NCBI GenBank assembly: GCA_041658205.1 | Contig: JBBAAO010000001.1 | Span: forward strand, 2,790,001 to 2,854,000 | From: Bacteroidota bacterium | GTDB taxonomy: Bacteria > Bacteroidota > Ignavibacteria > UBA10030 > UBA8401 | Direction of reading: 5' to 3' | DNA: 64,000 nt | In this document: piece after piece, positions 37,334 through 45,860 of the stretch | Numbering within the stretch: position 1 is the stretch's first letter | How the letters are laid out: every line of letters begins with the position of its first letter | The notes under the pieces: model-generated | Told to the model about the DNA's origin: nothing | Seen by the model: only the letters and a program-made list of their open reading frames with translations | Database searches by the model: none | Position numbers and translations under genes: made by a program

Positions 37334-37385
37334 CTTCGTTCCCAAGCTCCGCTTGGGAACGAAGACTGAACGAAATTCCGTTTCG
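37334..37385. repeat. REP elements, left of the transposase
   Basis: Hairpin with perfect 14-bp arms (CTTCGTTCCCAAGC, loop TCC) at 37334-37364, followed by a smaller GAAA-TTCCG-TTTC hairpin. The order is repeated at 37947-37999. Confidence 0.85.
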
Positions 37386-37388
37386 CAG

Positions 37389-37934
37389 CTATGGTTCATT
37401 TCTCCAATCTGTCTTAACTTCAAGCAATCCAGTTTCACCATCATAATTTTTTGCACTTGAGTAATTCCAATGTTTTTGTTCAACAACATATCCTCGCCGC
37501 ACAGGATTATTGTGAATGTATTCGATCTTCTGAAGGAGCATTTTTTCACTGAAAATCTCCTGGGGATGACTCCCTTCTTGCCATACTTGATATGTACTGT
37601 CAGTCTTATGAGAAAGTTTTGCTTTTTTCAACCGTTCAAGCAGATGCACGGAATGATGATCCATCAAATAATCAATAACTTTCCTTGCCGTAAATGATTT
37701 GAATTCTTTTATCGTTTTGATGAGGTGATCGCCAGAAACAATTATATGGAGATGGTTCTCCATAATGACGTAAGAATATATTGTTATCGTTCGTTCTGTC
37801 TGAATAAATCTGAGAGAATCGAGAATAATCGACACTATCTCTTTATTCATAAACAGAGGGATCCATTCAACGATTGTCATGGTTAGAAAATGAGGTTGTT
37901 GCTGATTGTATATTTTATAGCGGGATCTTGTCAT
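37389..37934 (-). CDS. REP-associated tyrosine transposase (Y1/IS200-like, RAYT)
   Basis: 181 residues. Y1-transposase family: HUH metal motif ENHLHII (His61, His63) after the strand ITIYSYVIM, the helix KEFKSFTARKVIDYL, the hallmark IEYIHNNPVRRGYV and a C-terminal W-NYSSAKNYD, as in RAYTs. Such enzymes nick and join single-stranded DNA at REP hairpins. No second IS200/605 gene (TnpB) is present. The flanking identical REP hairpins suggest the gene is or was active. The frame is complete with no internal stop. I did not assign the catalytic Tyr. Confidence 0.93.
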   Translation of the reverse strand: MTRSRYKIYNQQQPHFLTMTIVEWIPLFMNKEIVSIILDSLRFIQTERTITIYSYVIMENHLHIIVSGDHLIKTIKEFKSFTARKVIDYLMDHHSVHLLERLKKAKLSHKTDSTYQVWQEGSHPQEIFSEKMLLQKIEYIHNNPVRRGYVVEQKHWNYSSAKNYDGETGLLEVKTDWRNEP

Positions 37935-37946
37935 GCAGAATCACTT

Positions 37947-38098
37947 CTTCGTTCCCAAGCTCCGCTTGGGAACGAAGACTGCGCGAAACTCCGTTTCGCA
38001 GTTGTAGTTCATCTCCAATCATACTTGCGTTCCCAAACAGAGTTTGGGAGTGAGTTGTCATTGAGGATTCTCGTTCCCAAACAGAGTTTGGGAACGAG
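37947..38098. repeat. REP elements, right of the transposase
   Basis: Hairpins at 37947-37977 (identical to 37334-37364), 37983-37999, 38027-38050 and 38070-38098. The last two replace the AGC-TCC-GCT centre by AAACAGAGTTT, so two REP subtypes coexist. Confidence 0.85.
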
Positions 38099-38140
38099 AT
38101 CAAGGTTAAACGAACATTTCCCTTAACCTTCGCAAGGTTT

Positions 38141-39337
38141 TTATATTTTTTTTAGCGCCTGTTCAAAATCAGAAATCAAATCTTCGATCCCTTCTACGCC
38201 AACAGAGATGCGGATCATTCCCGGAGTCACTCCGTGCTGTTTCAATTCTGCATCACTCATATTTACATGAGAAGAGTACACGGGGATACTCACAAGTGTT
38301 TCCACTCCGCCAAGCGACATTGCATTAACAGCAACGTTTAACGAGTCGCACACTTTCGCCGCTCCCTTTACTCCCCCTTTAACTTCAATCAAAACCATCG
38401 CGCCAAATCCGCTCATTTGTTTTTTGGCAATTGCATGCTGCGGATGAGATTTCAGTCCGGGATACAACACACGCAGAACATTGGGGTGTCTCTCCAATGA
38501 TTTTGCAAGTTTCATTGCATTTTCTGTTTGACGCTGTACGCGCAATTCAAATGTTTTCAAACTGCGGGAAAGAAGAAATGCTGCAAACGGATCGGCACAG
38601 CCGCCAAGATATTTTGCAATTTGGCGAACCTGCTTGATATCGTTTTTTTTTCCAATAACAGCTCCTGCCAACAAATCACTATGCCCGCCGATGTATTTTG
38701 TGGCGCTTTCAACTACCATATCAAAACCAATATCAAAGGGAGCCTGATGTAGACACGATGCAAACGTATTGTCGATCATCGTCACAATTGTTGTTTCGGA
38801 TTTTTTTTGAGCTTTCTTTACTTCAGCAATTGCTTTATAAAGATCAATCACTCCCACCGTCGGATTGGTCGGAGATTCACAGAAAAATAATTTTGTTTTT
38901 GGCGTAACAAGTGTTGAGATGTCGGGGAGTGCATCTGCATCAACATATTTCACAGATACATTAAAGATTGGAAGCACATCGCGGAAAAATCGGTATGTTC
39001 CGCCATACAACGCCGGCGTGCTGATAATCTCATCTCCCGCTTTTACAATGGAAAGAATCGCTGTGGAAATTGCCGCCATTCCTGAGGAAAACAGGACGGC
39101 AGCATCTGCCTCATACATCTCCGCAAGTTTTTCTTCAACGTCTTCAACCGAAGGATTATGATAACGGGAATAGACATACACACTCGGATCACCCTGAGAG
39201 TACCGTACCGCATCTTGTGAGTTCTCAAACCGATACGTCGAGGTTTGATAAATCGGGGTCGTTACTGCCCCTTTGTATGGATAAAGTTTTTTTCCGTGGA
39301 TAGCGCGGGTAGCGATGGAGACTTTTTTTGGTTTCAT
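38141..39337 (-). CDS. PLP-dependent trans-sulfuration enzyme (cystathionine synthase/lyase or methionine lyase family)
   Basis: 398 residues, standard for the Cys/Met metabolism PLP family. Seen: TTPIYQTSTYRF, the phosphate-binding Y-S-R-Y-x-N-P motif (YSRYHNPS), SSGMAAIS, PALYGGTYRF with the ring-stacking Tyr, ESPTNPT, IDNTFAS and the PLP Lys214 in SATKYIGGHSDLLAGAV, then SLGGVETL and the C-terminal IRISVGVEGIEDL. The cytoplasmic enzyme may be cystathionine gamma-synthase, gamma/beta-lyase, methionine gamma-lyase or O-acyl-homoserine sulfhydrylase; motifs alone do not decide. It stands 45 bp after the amidase start in a minus-strand run of housekeeping genes. Confidence 0.92.
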   Translation of the reverse strand: MKPKKVSIATRAIHGKKLYPYKGAVTTPIYQTSTYRFENSQDAVRYSQGDPSVYVYSRYHNPSVEDVEEKLAEMYEADAAVLFSSGMAAISTAILSIVKAGDEIISTPALYGGTYRFFRDVLPIFNVSVKYVDADALPDISTLVTPKTKLFFCESPTNPTVGVIDLYKAIAEVKKAQKKSETTIVTMIDNTFASCLHQAPFDIGFDMVVESATKYIGGHSDLLAGAVIGKKNDIKQVRQIAKYLGGCADPFAAFLLSRSLKTFELRVQRQTENAMKLAKSLERHPNVLRVLYPGLKSHPQHAIAKKQMSGFGAMVLIEVKGGVKGAAKVCDSLNVAVNAMSLGGVETLVSIPVYSSHVNMSDAELKQHGVTPGMIRISVGVEGIEDLISDFEQALKKI

Positions 39338-39382
39338 ATTTTGGATTTACTCTTGTTCAAAACAAAAAAGTTGAAGGGAACG

Positions 39383-40993
39383 TTACTGATTTTCATCTTC
39401 GTATTCGTTTTTGTATCCCTTGAGAGCATTAAGGATAGCGGTAGCAATTTTTTTCTGTCCGGCTGGACTACGAAGAAACCGTTCATCTTTCAGGTTGGAG
39501 AGGTAACCAGTTTCTACAAGCACATTCGGCATGGAGGCACCAACTAACACATAAAATCCCGCTTGTTTTACCGGTTGACGCATTCCTTCCATTTGTGCGC
39601 TCATGGTCTCTTCCATCATCTCCGCCAAACGCTCGCTCTGTTTTACGTAGGAACTTTGTGCCATAGTCAGAATAATAAAATTCTCTTCCGTCAATTCCTG
39701 ATACCGGTCTTCAAAATCTTTTTCCAATTTCACAACGTCGTTTTCTTTTTCAGCAATTCGAATGGCATCTTCCGTTTTACCGGGACGGAGAAGATAAATT
39801 TCAAATCCATTTGCGGAGGAAGGTTTGCGTTCCGTGGAATTGCAATGAATGCTGATAAAAATCTTCCCTTCGCTCTCATTGGCAATCTGGCCGCGCCTGT
39901 ACAATTCTACAAAACGATCGGTCTTTCGGGTATAGACAACTTTAATGTCTGGTATTTCTTTCTTAATCAAATCCCCAAGTTTCAACGCTATGCCGAGCGC
40001 AATATCTTTTTCTCTCGTGCCGATGTTTCCAATAGTACCTGGATCGTGACCACCATGTCCCGGATCGATCACAACAACATCCAGTTTCCATTTCTTTTTT
40101 TGTTTTTCAATAGAGTTAGCCACGTGTTGACGCGCTCGTTCTGCTTGCTGACGGCGAATCGCTGCAGAATCAATTTTCGGCTCTTTCTTCTCTTCAACAA
40201 TAGGAGGAATAAGCGTCACCAAAATATCGTTGCTCAATTGATCTTGAACAATTTCGGACTGTTCTACTTTCCCGCGAACCTGAAGCGAAATCTGAAGTGA
40301 GGTCTCAGACTGAACAGGTTTTATTCTTCGAACGATTCCATCCGTATAGGTGCTGTCAAACATCACTGTATCGCATTTCGCACCGAGTATCGTTACGTAA
40401 ATCCACTCTCCAATTTGCAGCGTGCGATAGAAGTCGCTCGGTTTGGCAGAAAGATGAATGCGAACCATTGTGCCGTTCTTTTTTTCTTCAAGCGTGAAAC
40501 CTGTTACTGTAGGGAAGGAAGGTGTTGTATCACGAACTGCTATTGATGTTGAATCAATACTCAATGTAGAATCGGCAATCGAACGAAAGAAGGCAATTGC
40601 TTCATCGATCTGTCCAAAATATTTTCCCTGAACAACGGTGATCGGAAAAGAAAATTGATGAACCTGATGCCGTTTTGTTTCGCTGTTTGTTATGACCACA
40701 AAGGGATTATCTGCCGAAAATTTAAGAGTGAAATGCGGCAATTTCACTTCCAATTTTTTCAATTGAATATTTTCGAGGCAATCTGATTGAAGAACTGTCG
40801 CTATCCCTTGAATCGAGATCAGTCGCCGCGATCCGGACATCGCAGAAGCTGCATATCCGCTCTGTTTTGATGACTGCAAACGAAGAGAATCAATAACGAT
40901 GTCAATATCATGCTGCGCAAACAGGCTGGTACAAATGGCTATCAGCACCGCCAAAGACTGACCGAACTTTTTCATGAATGAGGATTTCACCAT
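39383..40993 (-). CDS. N-acetylmuramoyl-L-alanine amidase with AMIN domain (AmiC-like)
   Basis: 536 residues. The ATG at 40993 overlaps the YajQ stop (TGATG), favouring translational coupling; ATG 40975 is an alternative and gives a cleaner signal peptide. Signal peptide ends SLFAQ (about 27). AMIN-type beta domain about 165-265 (VRIHLSAKPSDFYRTL), an Ala/Arg/Lys/Gln-rich helix about 270-300, then Amidase_3 about 305-525 with the Zn ligands and catalytic residues in DPGHGGHDPGT, GTREKDIAL, SIHCNS and VLVETGYLSN. It cleaves the amide between MurNAc and the peptide stem, usually for daughter-cell separation; the inserted helix (EKENDVVKLEKDFEDRYQEL) matches the autoinhibitory region of AmiC-type enzymes. 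Periplasmic. Confidence 0.95.
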   Translation of the reverse strand: MVKSSFMKKFGQSLAVLIAICTSLFAQHDIDIVIDSLRLQSSKQSGYAASAMSGSRRLISIQGIATVLQSDCLENIQLKKLEVKLPHFTLKFSADNPFVVITNSETKRHQVHQFSFPITVVQGKYFGQIDEAIAFFRSIADSTLSIDSTSIAVRDTTPSFPTVTGFTLEEKKNGTMVRIHLSAKPSDFYRTLQIGEWIYVTILGAKCDTVMFDSTYTDGIVRRIKPVQSETSLQISLQVRGKVEQSEIVQDQLSNDILVTLIPPIVEEKKEPKIDSAAIRRQQAERARQHVANSIEKQKKKWKLDVVVIDPGHGGHDPGTIGNIGTREKDIALGIALKLGDLIKKEIPDIKVVYTRKTDRFVELYRRGQIANESEGKIFISIHCNSTERKPSSANGFEIYLLRPGKTEDAIRIAEKENDVVKLEKDFEDRYQELTEENFIILTMAQSSYVKQSERLAEMMEETMSAQMEGMRQPVKQAGFYVLVGASMPNVLVETGYLSNLKDERFLRSPAGQKKIATAILNALKGYKNEYEDENQ

Positions 40994-41490
40994 CAGCGGT
41001 AGTTGGTGAATTGAAGTGGGAGCGGAAAATCTGTTCCGCGTAATTTTGCAATGATCGCTTGCAAATCATCTTTGTCTCGACCTGTCACACGAACCTGATC
41101 ATCCATAATGGAAGCCTGCACTTTTATCTTTGTCTCCTTGATAATCTGAACGAGTTTTTTCGCATTCTCCTTGTCGATCCCTACCAGCAGAGAGATCTTT
41201 TGTCGGATGGTTCCACCCGATGCTGTTTCTACATTACTATATTTCAGCGTTTTGATTGCAATGCCCCGTTTGATGAATTTATTTTGAAGAATATCAACCA
41301 CTGCTTTCAAGCGAAAATCATCTTCCGTATGGAGAGTGATCTCTTTTTCTTTTTCGGCAAAATCAATCGACGTTTTGGAGTCCTTGAAGTCATACCGCGT
41401 TGCGACCTCTTTGCGCGCCTGATTAAGTGCGTTGTCTACTTCTTGCATATTCACTTCAGAAACGATATCAAATGAACTTTGTTGTGCCAT
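40993..41490 (-). CDS. yajQ: YajQ-family nucleotide-binding protein (cyclic-di-GMP effector family)
   Basis: 165 residues, full family length. Typical opening SSFDIVSEVNMQEVDNALNQARKEVATRYDFKDSKT and closing QVRVTGRDKDDLQAIIAKLRGTDFPLPLQFTNYR. YajQ proteins are two-lobed nucleotide/RNA-binding proteins; some bind cyclic-di-GMP and act with transcription factors, but this is not shown generally. Cytoplasmic. The stop overlaps the next gene's ATG, making it co-translated with the amidase. Confidence 0.97.
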   Translation of the reverse strand: MAQQSSFDIVSEVNMQEVDNALNQARKEVATRYDFKDSKTSIDFAEKEKEITLHTEDDFRLKAVVDILQNKFIKRGIAIKTLKYSNVETASGGTIRQKISLLVGIDKENAKKLVQIIKETKIKVQASIMDDQVRVTGRDKDDLQAIIAKLRGTDFPLPLQFTNYR

Positions 41491-41523
41491 AGTGTTTTTC
41501 TGTAATGTACAACGATTTACGCT

Positions 41524-42156
41524 CTATTTCAAAATTTCGCCCGCCTCATTGCTCCAAAAAAGAAGGTCCAATTCATCAATCGTGATCCCGATCTCTTCTG
41601 CGAAAAGTTGAAATTTTTTCTCGATAGAAAGATAGTGCTTTTTTGTCAGTGTCTTCGGTATTGTTCGGATCACCCCATAGTATTTCAGATTCTTTACGAT
41701 ATGTCTGTCCAAGATCGCCAAACCATCATTCTTTCCGATATTACGCAGGAAATGGGTCGCTTCTTTGTAGCTTAACCCAATCACATTCTTCACAAGCCAC
41801 GTTCTTTTATCTTCGGCAGATAACGGTCCGATAATTATTTCCATAATCATCGGAAAATTTTGTTTCATCATACCGATCCATCGCGCTTTCGATTTGTGAA
41901 AACGAATGTAATGCTCTTTGCTAAACAAAATCGGTTCGGGATCGATTTCAGTAATGCGATATTGAAGTAGTTCAAACTCTTGCTGTGCTTTTCCTGCATT
42001 CACTGCACTGGATTGCGGCGTCATTAAACAATAAATCAATTCATAGAAATATTGTTCCGTTGGGATGTTGCCATATTCTTTCAGTCGTATGCGTATCGCT
42101 GATTTCTTTGAAATAAATGCGGACGGCAATTCTTCAATGCGCTTATATTTTTTCAT
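41524..42156 (-). CDS. 8-oxoguanine DNA glycosylase/AP lyase, Ogg2-like (HhH-GPD)
   Basis: 210 residues from ATG 42156, which overlaps the MutY stop by 4 bp (ATGA); an upstream ATG in the frame would overlap MutY by over 100 bp. Helix-hairpin-helix GPD core: GLSYKEATHFLRNIG with catalytic Lys131, and LAILDRHIVKNL with catalytic Asp150. Length and the ATHFLRNIG ... LDRHI pattern match the Ogg2 class known from archaea and some bacteria such as Thermotoga, rather than the larger Ogg1. It removes 8-oxo-G opposite C and cuts the abasic strand. Coupled to MutY, it gives a GO repair pair. Confidence 0.9.
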   Translation of the reverse strand: MKKYKRIEELPSAFISKKSAIRIRLKEYGNIPTEQYFYELIYCLMTPQSSAVNAGKAQQEFELLQYRITEIDPEPILFSKEHYIRFHKSKARWIGMMKQNFPMIMEIIIGPLSAEDKRTWLVKNVIGLSYKEATHFLRNIGKNDGLAILDRHIVKNLKYYGVIRTIPKTLTKKHYLSIEKKFQLFAEEIGITIDELDLLFWSNEAGEILK

Positions 42157-43052
42157 TGGACAATAGAATATTTTCCTTTGTGGAACGAAAGCAATCCGTC
42201 CATCTTCATTTTTTCCATCAACAAGGCCGTCCATGAAATATCCGACTGAGTGTGATTGCTCCATAACAAGGCTGCAACAGTTTCAGCAGTGCATGAATGG
42301 TAATGCAATAATTTCAAAATCTTACCGCGATATAATCGACGTGGAATTCCTCTCCATACCGGTTCAATCTTTACTTTCTTCTTTTCTTTCTGCAAAAATG
42401 ATTTTGAAAACGCCGAAGCACAATATAGCGAGACAGGACATTTATCGCAGCCGGGATTTCGAGCAGTACAGACCAACGCTCCAAAATCCATCAACGATTG
42501 ATTCCAACTGTATGCACGTTTAGGCGGAAGAAATTTTTCTGCCAGATACCACGCACGATCATCATTAACTTGTTCTAACGAGGATGTGACTTTTTTACTC
42601 CACCGCGTTAAGATCCGTTTGATATTGACATCCACGACAGGCACATGTTGTTCGAATGCAAAACATGCAACCGCATGTGCAGTGTACCGTCCGATACCCG
42701 GAAGTTTTTGTAAATCGTCTGGATTGTTTGGAAGTCGGGAATGAAATTCAGTGGAAACAATTTTCGCCAATTGATGAAAACGTAACGCTCTGCTGTTATA
42801 ACCCAGTCCGGACCACTCACGCAGTACATCGCCGGTGGTAGCGTTTGCAAGCGAAGAAAATGTCGGAAAGATTTTTACCCAGCGACGATAGTATTCAGCA
42901 ACACGGCTTACCTGTGTCTGCTGCGCCATAATTTCTGAGAGAAGAATACGATACGGATTATGCGTCCTCCGCCAGGGTAAATGGCGCTGATGATGGACAT
43001 ACCAATGGAGTATACTTTTATGGAAAAGTGCGGCGGAATGTGTTGTGGCCAC
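42153..43052 (-). CDS. mutY: A/G-specific adenine DNA glycosylase (MutY-like, without Nudix domain)
   Basis: 299 residues. HhH-GPD fold with LSEIMAQQTQVSRV (catalytic Glu40), LPGIGRYTAHAVACFAF and VVDVNIKRIL (catalytic Asp141). The [4Fe-4S] cluster C-x6-C-x2-C-x5-C has Cys195, 202, 205 and 211. The usual C-terminal MutT-like domain that recognises 8-oxo-G is absent; about 70 residues instead resemble a small winged helix (RGKILKLLHYHSCTAETVAALL ... MKMDGLLSFHKGKYSI). That type of short MutY is seen in archaea and actinobacteria. It removes A mispaired with 8-oxo-G. First of an overlapping pair with the Ogg2-like gene. Confidence 0.93.
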   Translation of the reverse strand: MATTHSAALFHKSILHWYVHHQRHLPWRRTHNPYRILLSEIMAQQTQVSRVAEYYRRWVKIFPTFSSLANATTGDVLREWSGLGYNSRALRFHQLAKIVSTEFHSRLPNNPDDLQKLPGIGRYTAHAVACFAFEQHVPVVDVNIKRILTRWSKKVTSSLEQVNDDRAWYLAEKFLPPKRAYSWNQSLMDFGALVCTARNPGCDKCPVSLYCASAFSKSFLQKEKKKVKIEPVWRGIPRRLYRGKILKLLHYHSCTAETVAALLWSNHTQSDISWTALLMEKMKMDGLLSFHKGKYSIVQ

Positions 43053-43061
43053 GCGTAAGAA

Positions 43062-43772
43062 TTACTCTTCCGTTTTCAGGATGAATCCTTGTCCGTACAC
43101 AGTCTGAATCAGTTTCTTCGGGAAATCTTTATCGACAGATTTGCGAAGGTAATTAATGTACACATCAACAAAGTTTGTCCCGGCATCGAATTTATGTCCC
43201 CATACTTCCTCGGCAATCTCTTTTCGGGTGACAACTTTATCTTTTTTGCGGAGAAGGTATTCAAGCAAAGCAAATTCACGCGGGCTAAGCATAATGTCGC
43301 TGCCGGCACGCGTAACTTTCCGAGAAACAAGATCCATCTCAAGATCGACGGCGGCAAGTTTCACAATCTCCTGTGCAGAAGGAACTCGGCGCATCAAAGC
43401 ATCGATCCGAGCCACCAGTTCTTTTACGTCAAACGGTTTTGCAAGATAATCATCCGCTCCCAGTTTCAATCCTTTTACTTTATCTTCCACGGCATTCAAG
43501 CCGGAAAGGATCAACACCGGAGGATAGGCAGATTTTTTTCGCATATCTTTTAGAACGTCAAAACCGGATTTTTTTGGGAGAGAGAGATCGAGAACAACCA
43601 GATCGTAGGGATTTGCATTGATAACGTTTGTGGCATCTTCACCGTTTACGGCAACATCAACAGCAAACTGACGGGACAATCGTTTTTCAACGAGTAAGGC
43701 AATATCTTTATTATCTTCTACAACAAGAACGCGTTTCAATTCTTGTTCGTCTTTTTTATTTGTCATGGGCAT
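43062..43772 (-). CDS. OmpR/PhoB-family response regulator
   Basis: 236 residues. Receiver about 13-125: VLVVEDN, phospho-Asp in LVVLDLSLP, Ser/Thr switch in LILSG, Lys in LAKPFD. Trans_Reg_C winged helix about 140-232 (LSPREFALLEYLLRKKDKVVTRKEIAEEVWG, VDVYINYLRKSVD, TVYGQGFIL). A cytoplasmic DNA-binding regulator. No partner kinase adjoins it; the kinases at 45-57 kb are candidates. It lies 9 bp upstream of mutY on the same strand, so oxidative-damage repair genes may be co-transcribed with it. Confidence 0.95.
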   Translation of the reverse strand: MPMTNKKDEQELKRVLVVEDNKDIALLVEKRLSRQFAVDVAVNGEDATNVINANPYDLVVLDLSLPKKSGFDVLKDMRKKSAYPPVLILSGLNAVEDKVKGLKLGADDYLAKPFDVKELVARIDALMRRVPSAQEIVKLAAVDLEMDLVSRKVTRAGSDIMLSPREFALLEYLLRKKDKVVTRKEIAEEVWGHKFDAGTNFVDVYINYLRKSVDKDFPKKLIQTVYGQGFILKTEE

Positions 43773-44080
43773 AACAGAACATTGATAATGGTAGTTAACG
43801 TGTTCCCACTCTTCATCGAGTATAACGCCACAGGTTGTAAGTTGAAGCAGATAAACACACCAACGATCTTCATCCCAACCAACTTCACATAACGGATCGC
43901 AATGTTCTTTCTAAAACTGTTTACGGTGTATGGAAGTGCTTTCGAGAAATACTCCCTTCTGCTTTCATCCTGTAGAAAGTAAATCTTTTTGACCATGAAG
44001 TCAACTTATTGAAGCAAACTTTGATTTATAAATCTCTAATGATAAGTAACGTAAATATTTGTGCCATAATTATTTCCAAT
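43773..44080. other. Intergenic, no recognisable gene
   Basis: About 300 bp between the OmpR-type regulator and the tRNA promoter. A 77-codon minus-strand frame (43763-43996) spans part of it and runs into the regulator's start, but it has no ribosome site or recognisable sequence. Probably the regulator's upstream region. Confidence 0.4.
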
Positions 44081-44111
44081 TTTGAAACGTTTTTCGTTTT
44101 TTGTATATTTG
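44081..44111 (+). promoter_or_regulatory. Bacteroidota-type promoter of tRNA-Arg(TCT)
   Basis: TTTG at 44081-44084, 19 bp, then TATATTTG at 44104-44111: the -33/-7 pattern TTTG-N17-23-TAnnTTTG of the Bacteroidota primary sigma factor. It ends 13 bp before the tRNA. Confidence 0.75.
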
Positions 44112-44124
44112 TATAACAATACTT

Positions 44125-44198
44125 GATCCCGTAGCTCAATTGGATAGAGCAACAGCCTTCTAAGCTGTAGGTTCCGCGTTCGATTCGCGGCGGGATCA
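44125..44198 (+). tRNA. tRNA-Arg (anticodon TCT)
   Basis: 74 nt. Acceptor GATCCCG/CGGGATC, discriminator A followed by C-A (no full encoded CCA). D arm GCTC...GAGC, anticodon stem ACAGC/GCTGT with loop CTTCTAA giving TCT, T arm CCGCG-TTCGATT-CGCGG. Reads AGA/AGG codons. The 253 bp to the next gene (44199-44451) shows nothing recognisable. Confidence 0.97.
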
Positions 44199-44451
44199 CA
44201 ATTACACACAACATAACAACCTCTTTTTTTGTACTCCGTTTTAATCCATTGTTCAAAGAACAATTTGAACATTACTTTATTCAAATCATTCGACAGATTT
44301 GAATAAATAATATCTCTCAATTTCCAAAAATTCGTTAAACTTTTTTATCCACACGGCGAGAAGAGGGAATTGATGAACCGATTTGCGAAATTCATTCTTA
44401 AAAAGCGAATAGCACAATTAACTGAATCTGAACTACCTTAACTTTCATTTT

Positions 44452-45552
44452 TTACTCCTTAAGTGTTTTTCTATTAATAAAAATGATTTCATTGTTCGCG
44501 TAAGATGTTTTTGGAAGATGTGTGCTTCCCGTATAATTTGTTGTCGACAAAATCATCTGTTCAGTCATACTGTTAATAGTTACTATTCCTAATGACCAAT
44601 TATTTTTAAAATAAAGCATGTATTTTTCATTTTTGGATAAATATGGACTGTTGGTGTTTGGAATATTGGTATTAATTTGTTTTTGCGTATCTATATTAAA
44701 TATTACTAAAAACGGTATACTATCATTTACATCAATAATGATGTCATTGGTTACAGATAATTCCGGATAATATCCAAAACCTAAAGACTGAATTGTGATT
44801 GCTGTGACATTATTTATTGAATCAGCTCGAACGATTTTCAGTTTACTAGATTTTGTGTCACTGTTGTCTATTTCAACAAAAAATATCCTCTTGTTGTCAG
44901 AAAGAATTTGTGGATGATAACACGTTCCATCAGAAGAACTGTATATCTTTTTTTTGTTATTCGTGCCGATATCGTATATATAAATTGAAGCCAATTTATT
45001 CGTTTGATCAATTTCAGAATAAACAATTTTTGTGTTATCAAAAGATAAACATATCTCATTAATTCTATTTCCAGGTGTGTTATTGGTAATATTAGTGACT
45101 ACTTTTGTTTGAATATTTACTTTAAATATATTACGAGGTGTCAAATTCGCATCATTTGATTCCCAAGAAGCAAAAAATATTTCTTTGCCATCCGATGAGA
45201 CCAAAATTCTTTTATAATGTGGAATGTCAACATAATGTGTACTTTGGAAAATATTTGCGACACAAAGACTATCTTTTTGACCTGTTTTTAGATCTAAAGT
45301 AAAAATGCCTTGATATCCAGCTCCCAATTTACTTTGCACATAATATATTTTACTCGAATTCGGAATAAAATCGGCATAGTGTATAAATTGTTTTTCGTTT
45401 GTTAATTGACGCAGTCCTGATCCATCTTGATAAACAGTAAATATTTCGGAAATGTCTTTTGACACATAAAATATTTCATTGTCTGTCGAATTTTTACAAC
45501 TAAGCCCTACTATACTTACAAATAGAAATATAAATGACTTTCTGAAATCCAT
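44452..45552 (-). CDS. AT-rich lipoprotein with TolB/WD40-like propeller
   Basis: 366 residues. Lipoprotein signal (FIFLFVSIVGLSC, Cys about 19). The rest is a chain of about six beta-propeller blades of the PD40/TolB kind, e.g. SEIFTVYQDGSGLRQLT, RILVSSDGKEIFFASWE, LSFDNTKIVYSEID and ILSDNKRIFFVEIDN. Role unknown; such lipoproteins often report or bind surface partners. The DNA is markedly richer in A+T than neighbouring genes, and the gene sits beside a tRNA, so recent acquisition is possible. A complete frame. No operon partner. Confidence 0.82.
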   Translation of the reverse strand: MDFRKSFIFLFVSIVGLSCKNSTDNEIFYVSKDISEIFTVYQDGSGLRQLTNEKQFIHYADFIPNSSKIYYVQSKLGAGYQGIFTLDLKTGQKDSLCVANIFQSTHYVDIPHYKRILVSSDGKEIFFASWESNDANLTPRNIFKVNIQTKVVTNITNNTPGNRINEICLSFDNTKIVYSEIDQTNKLASIYIYDIGTNNKKKIYSSSDGTCYHPQILSDNKRIFFVEIDNSDTKSSKLKIVRADSINNVTAITIQSLGFGYYPELSVTNDIIIDVNDSIPFLVIFNIDTQKQINTNIPNTNSPYLSKNEKYMLYFKNNWSLGIVTINSMTEQMILSTTNYTGSTHLPKTSYANNEIIFINRKTLKE

Positions 45553-45860
45553 TTAATTACCTTTGTTTTTTATATTATTTTAGCACAATTCATTTTTTTT
45601 ATAAAGATAATTTTATCCGATGTATCTTAAATCCGGTATCACGTAAATATGATATCTTGAATGCTCACAACATGAAATCATATAAAGTATCTGTGAATCT
45701 ACGGATATTTTTGGATAAATGAACTCAAACAAACACTTCTACTTTGATGCTGTTTTCCTTGCAAATATTTATTACTATGCAATGAACTTTGTTGCTTACG
45801 TTACTCTTCTGAATCGTAGAATTTCAATTGAGAAGCGTTATTGTTGGAGGGATTAAGACA
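45553..45860. other. Divergent promoter region, AT-rich
   Basis: About 300 bp between the lipoprotein gene (minus) and the first receiver-kinase gene (plus). No gene and no clear sigma54 site. GGAGG at 45846-45850 serves the ATG at 45861. Confidence 0.4.

Larger units (their letters stand above)
37303..38139. mobile_element. REP/RAYT module: transposase gene flanked by REP hairpins
   Basis: A REP-associated tyrosine transposase gene (37389-37934) is bracketed by short palindromes. Left: GCCGAGC-AGA-GCTCGGC (37303-37319), the 31-bp hairpin with arm CTTCGTTCCCAAGC (37334-37364) and GAAATTCCGTTTC (about 37372-37384). Right: the same 31-bp hairpin, identical (37947-37977), GCGAAACTCCGTTTCGC (37983-37999), then two variants with arm CGTTCCCAAAC (38027-38050, 38070-38098). 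This is the arrangement of REP elements mobilised by a resident RAYT. Confidence 0.85.

Noticed and set aside
37334..38098. Possible CRISPR array
   Set aside because: Repeats are hairpins of two types with irregular spacing around a transposase gene, with no uniform spacers and no cas genes.
43763..43996. 77-codon minus-strand frame upstream of the OmpR regulator
   Set aside because: Overlaps the regulator's start, lacks a ribosome site and shows no recognisable sequence.
44026..44320. Minus-strand frames over the tRNA-Arg(TCT)
   Set aside because: They read through a well-formed tRNA gene; the apparent motifs are translated tRNA.
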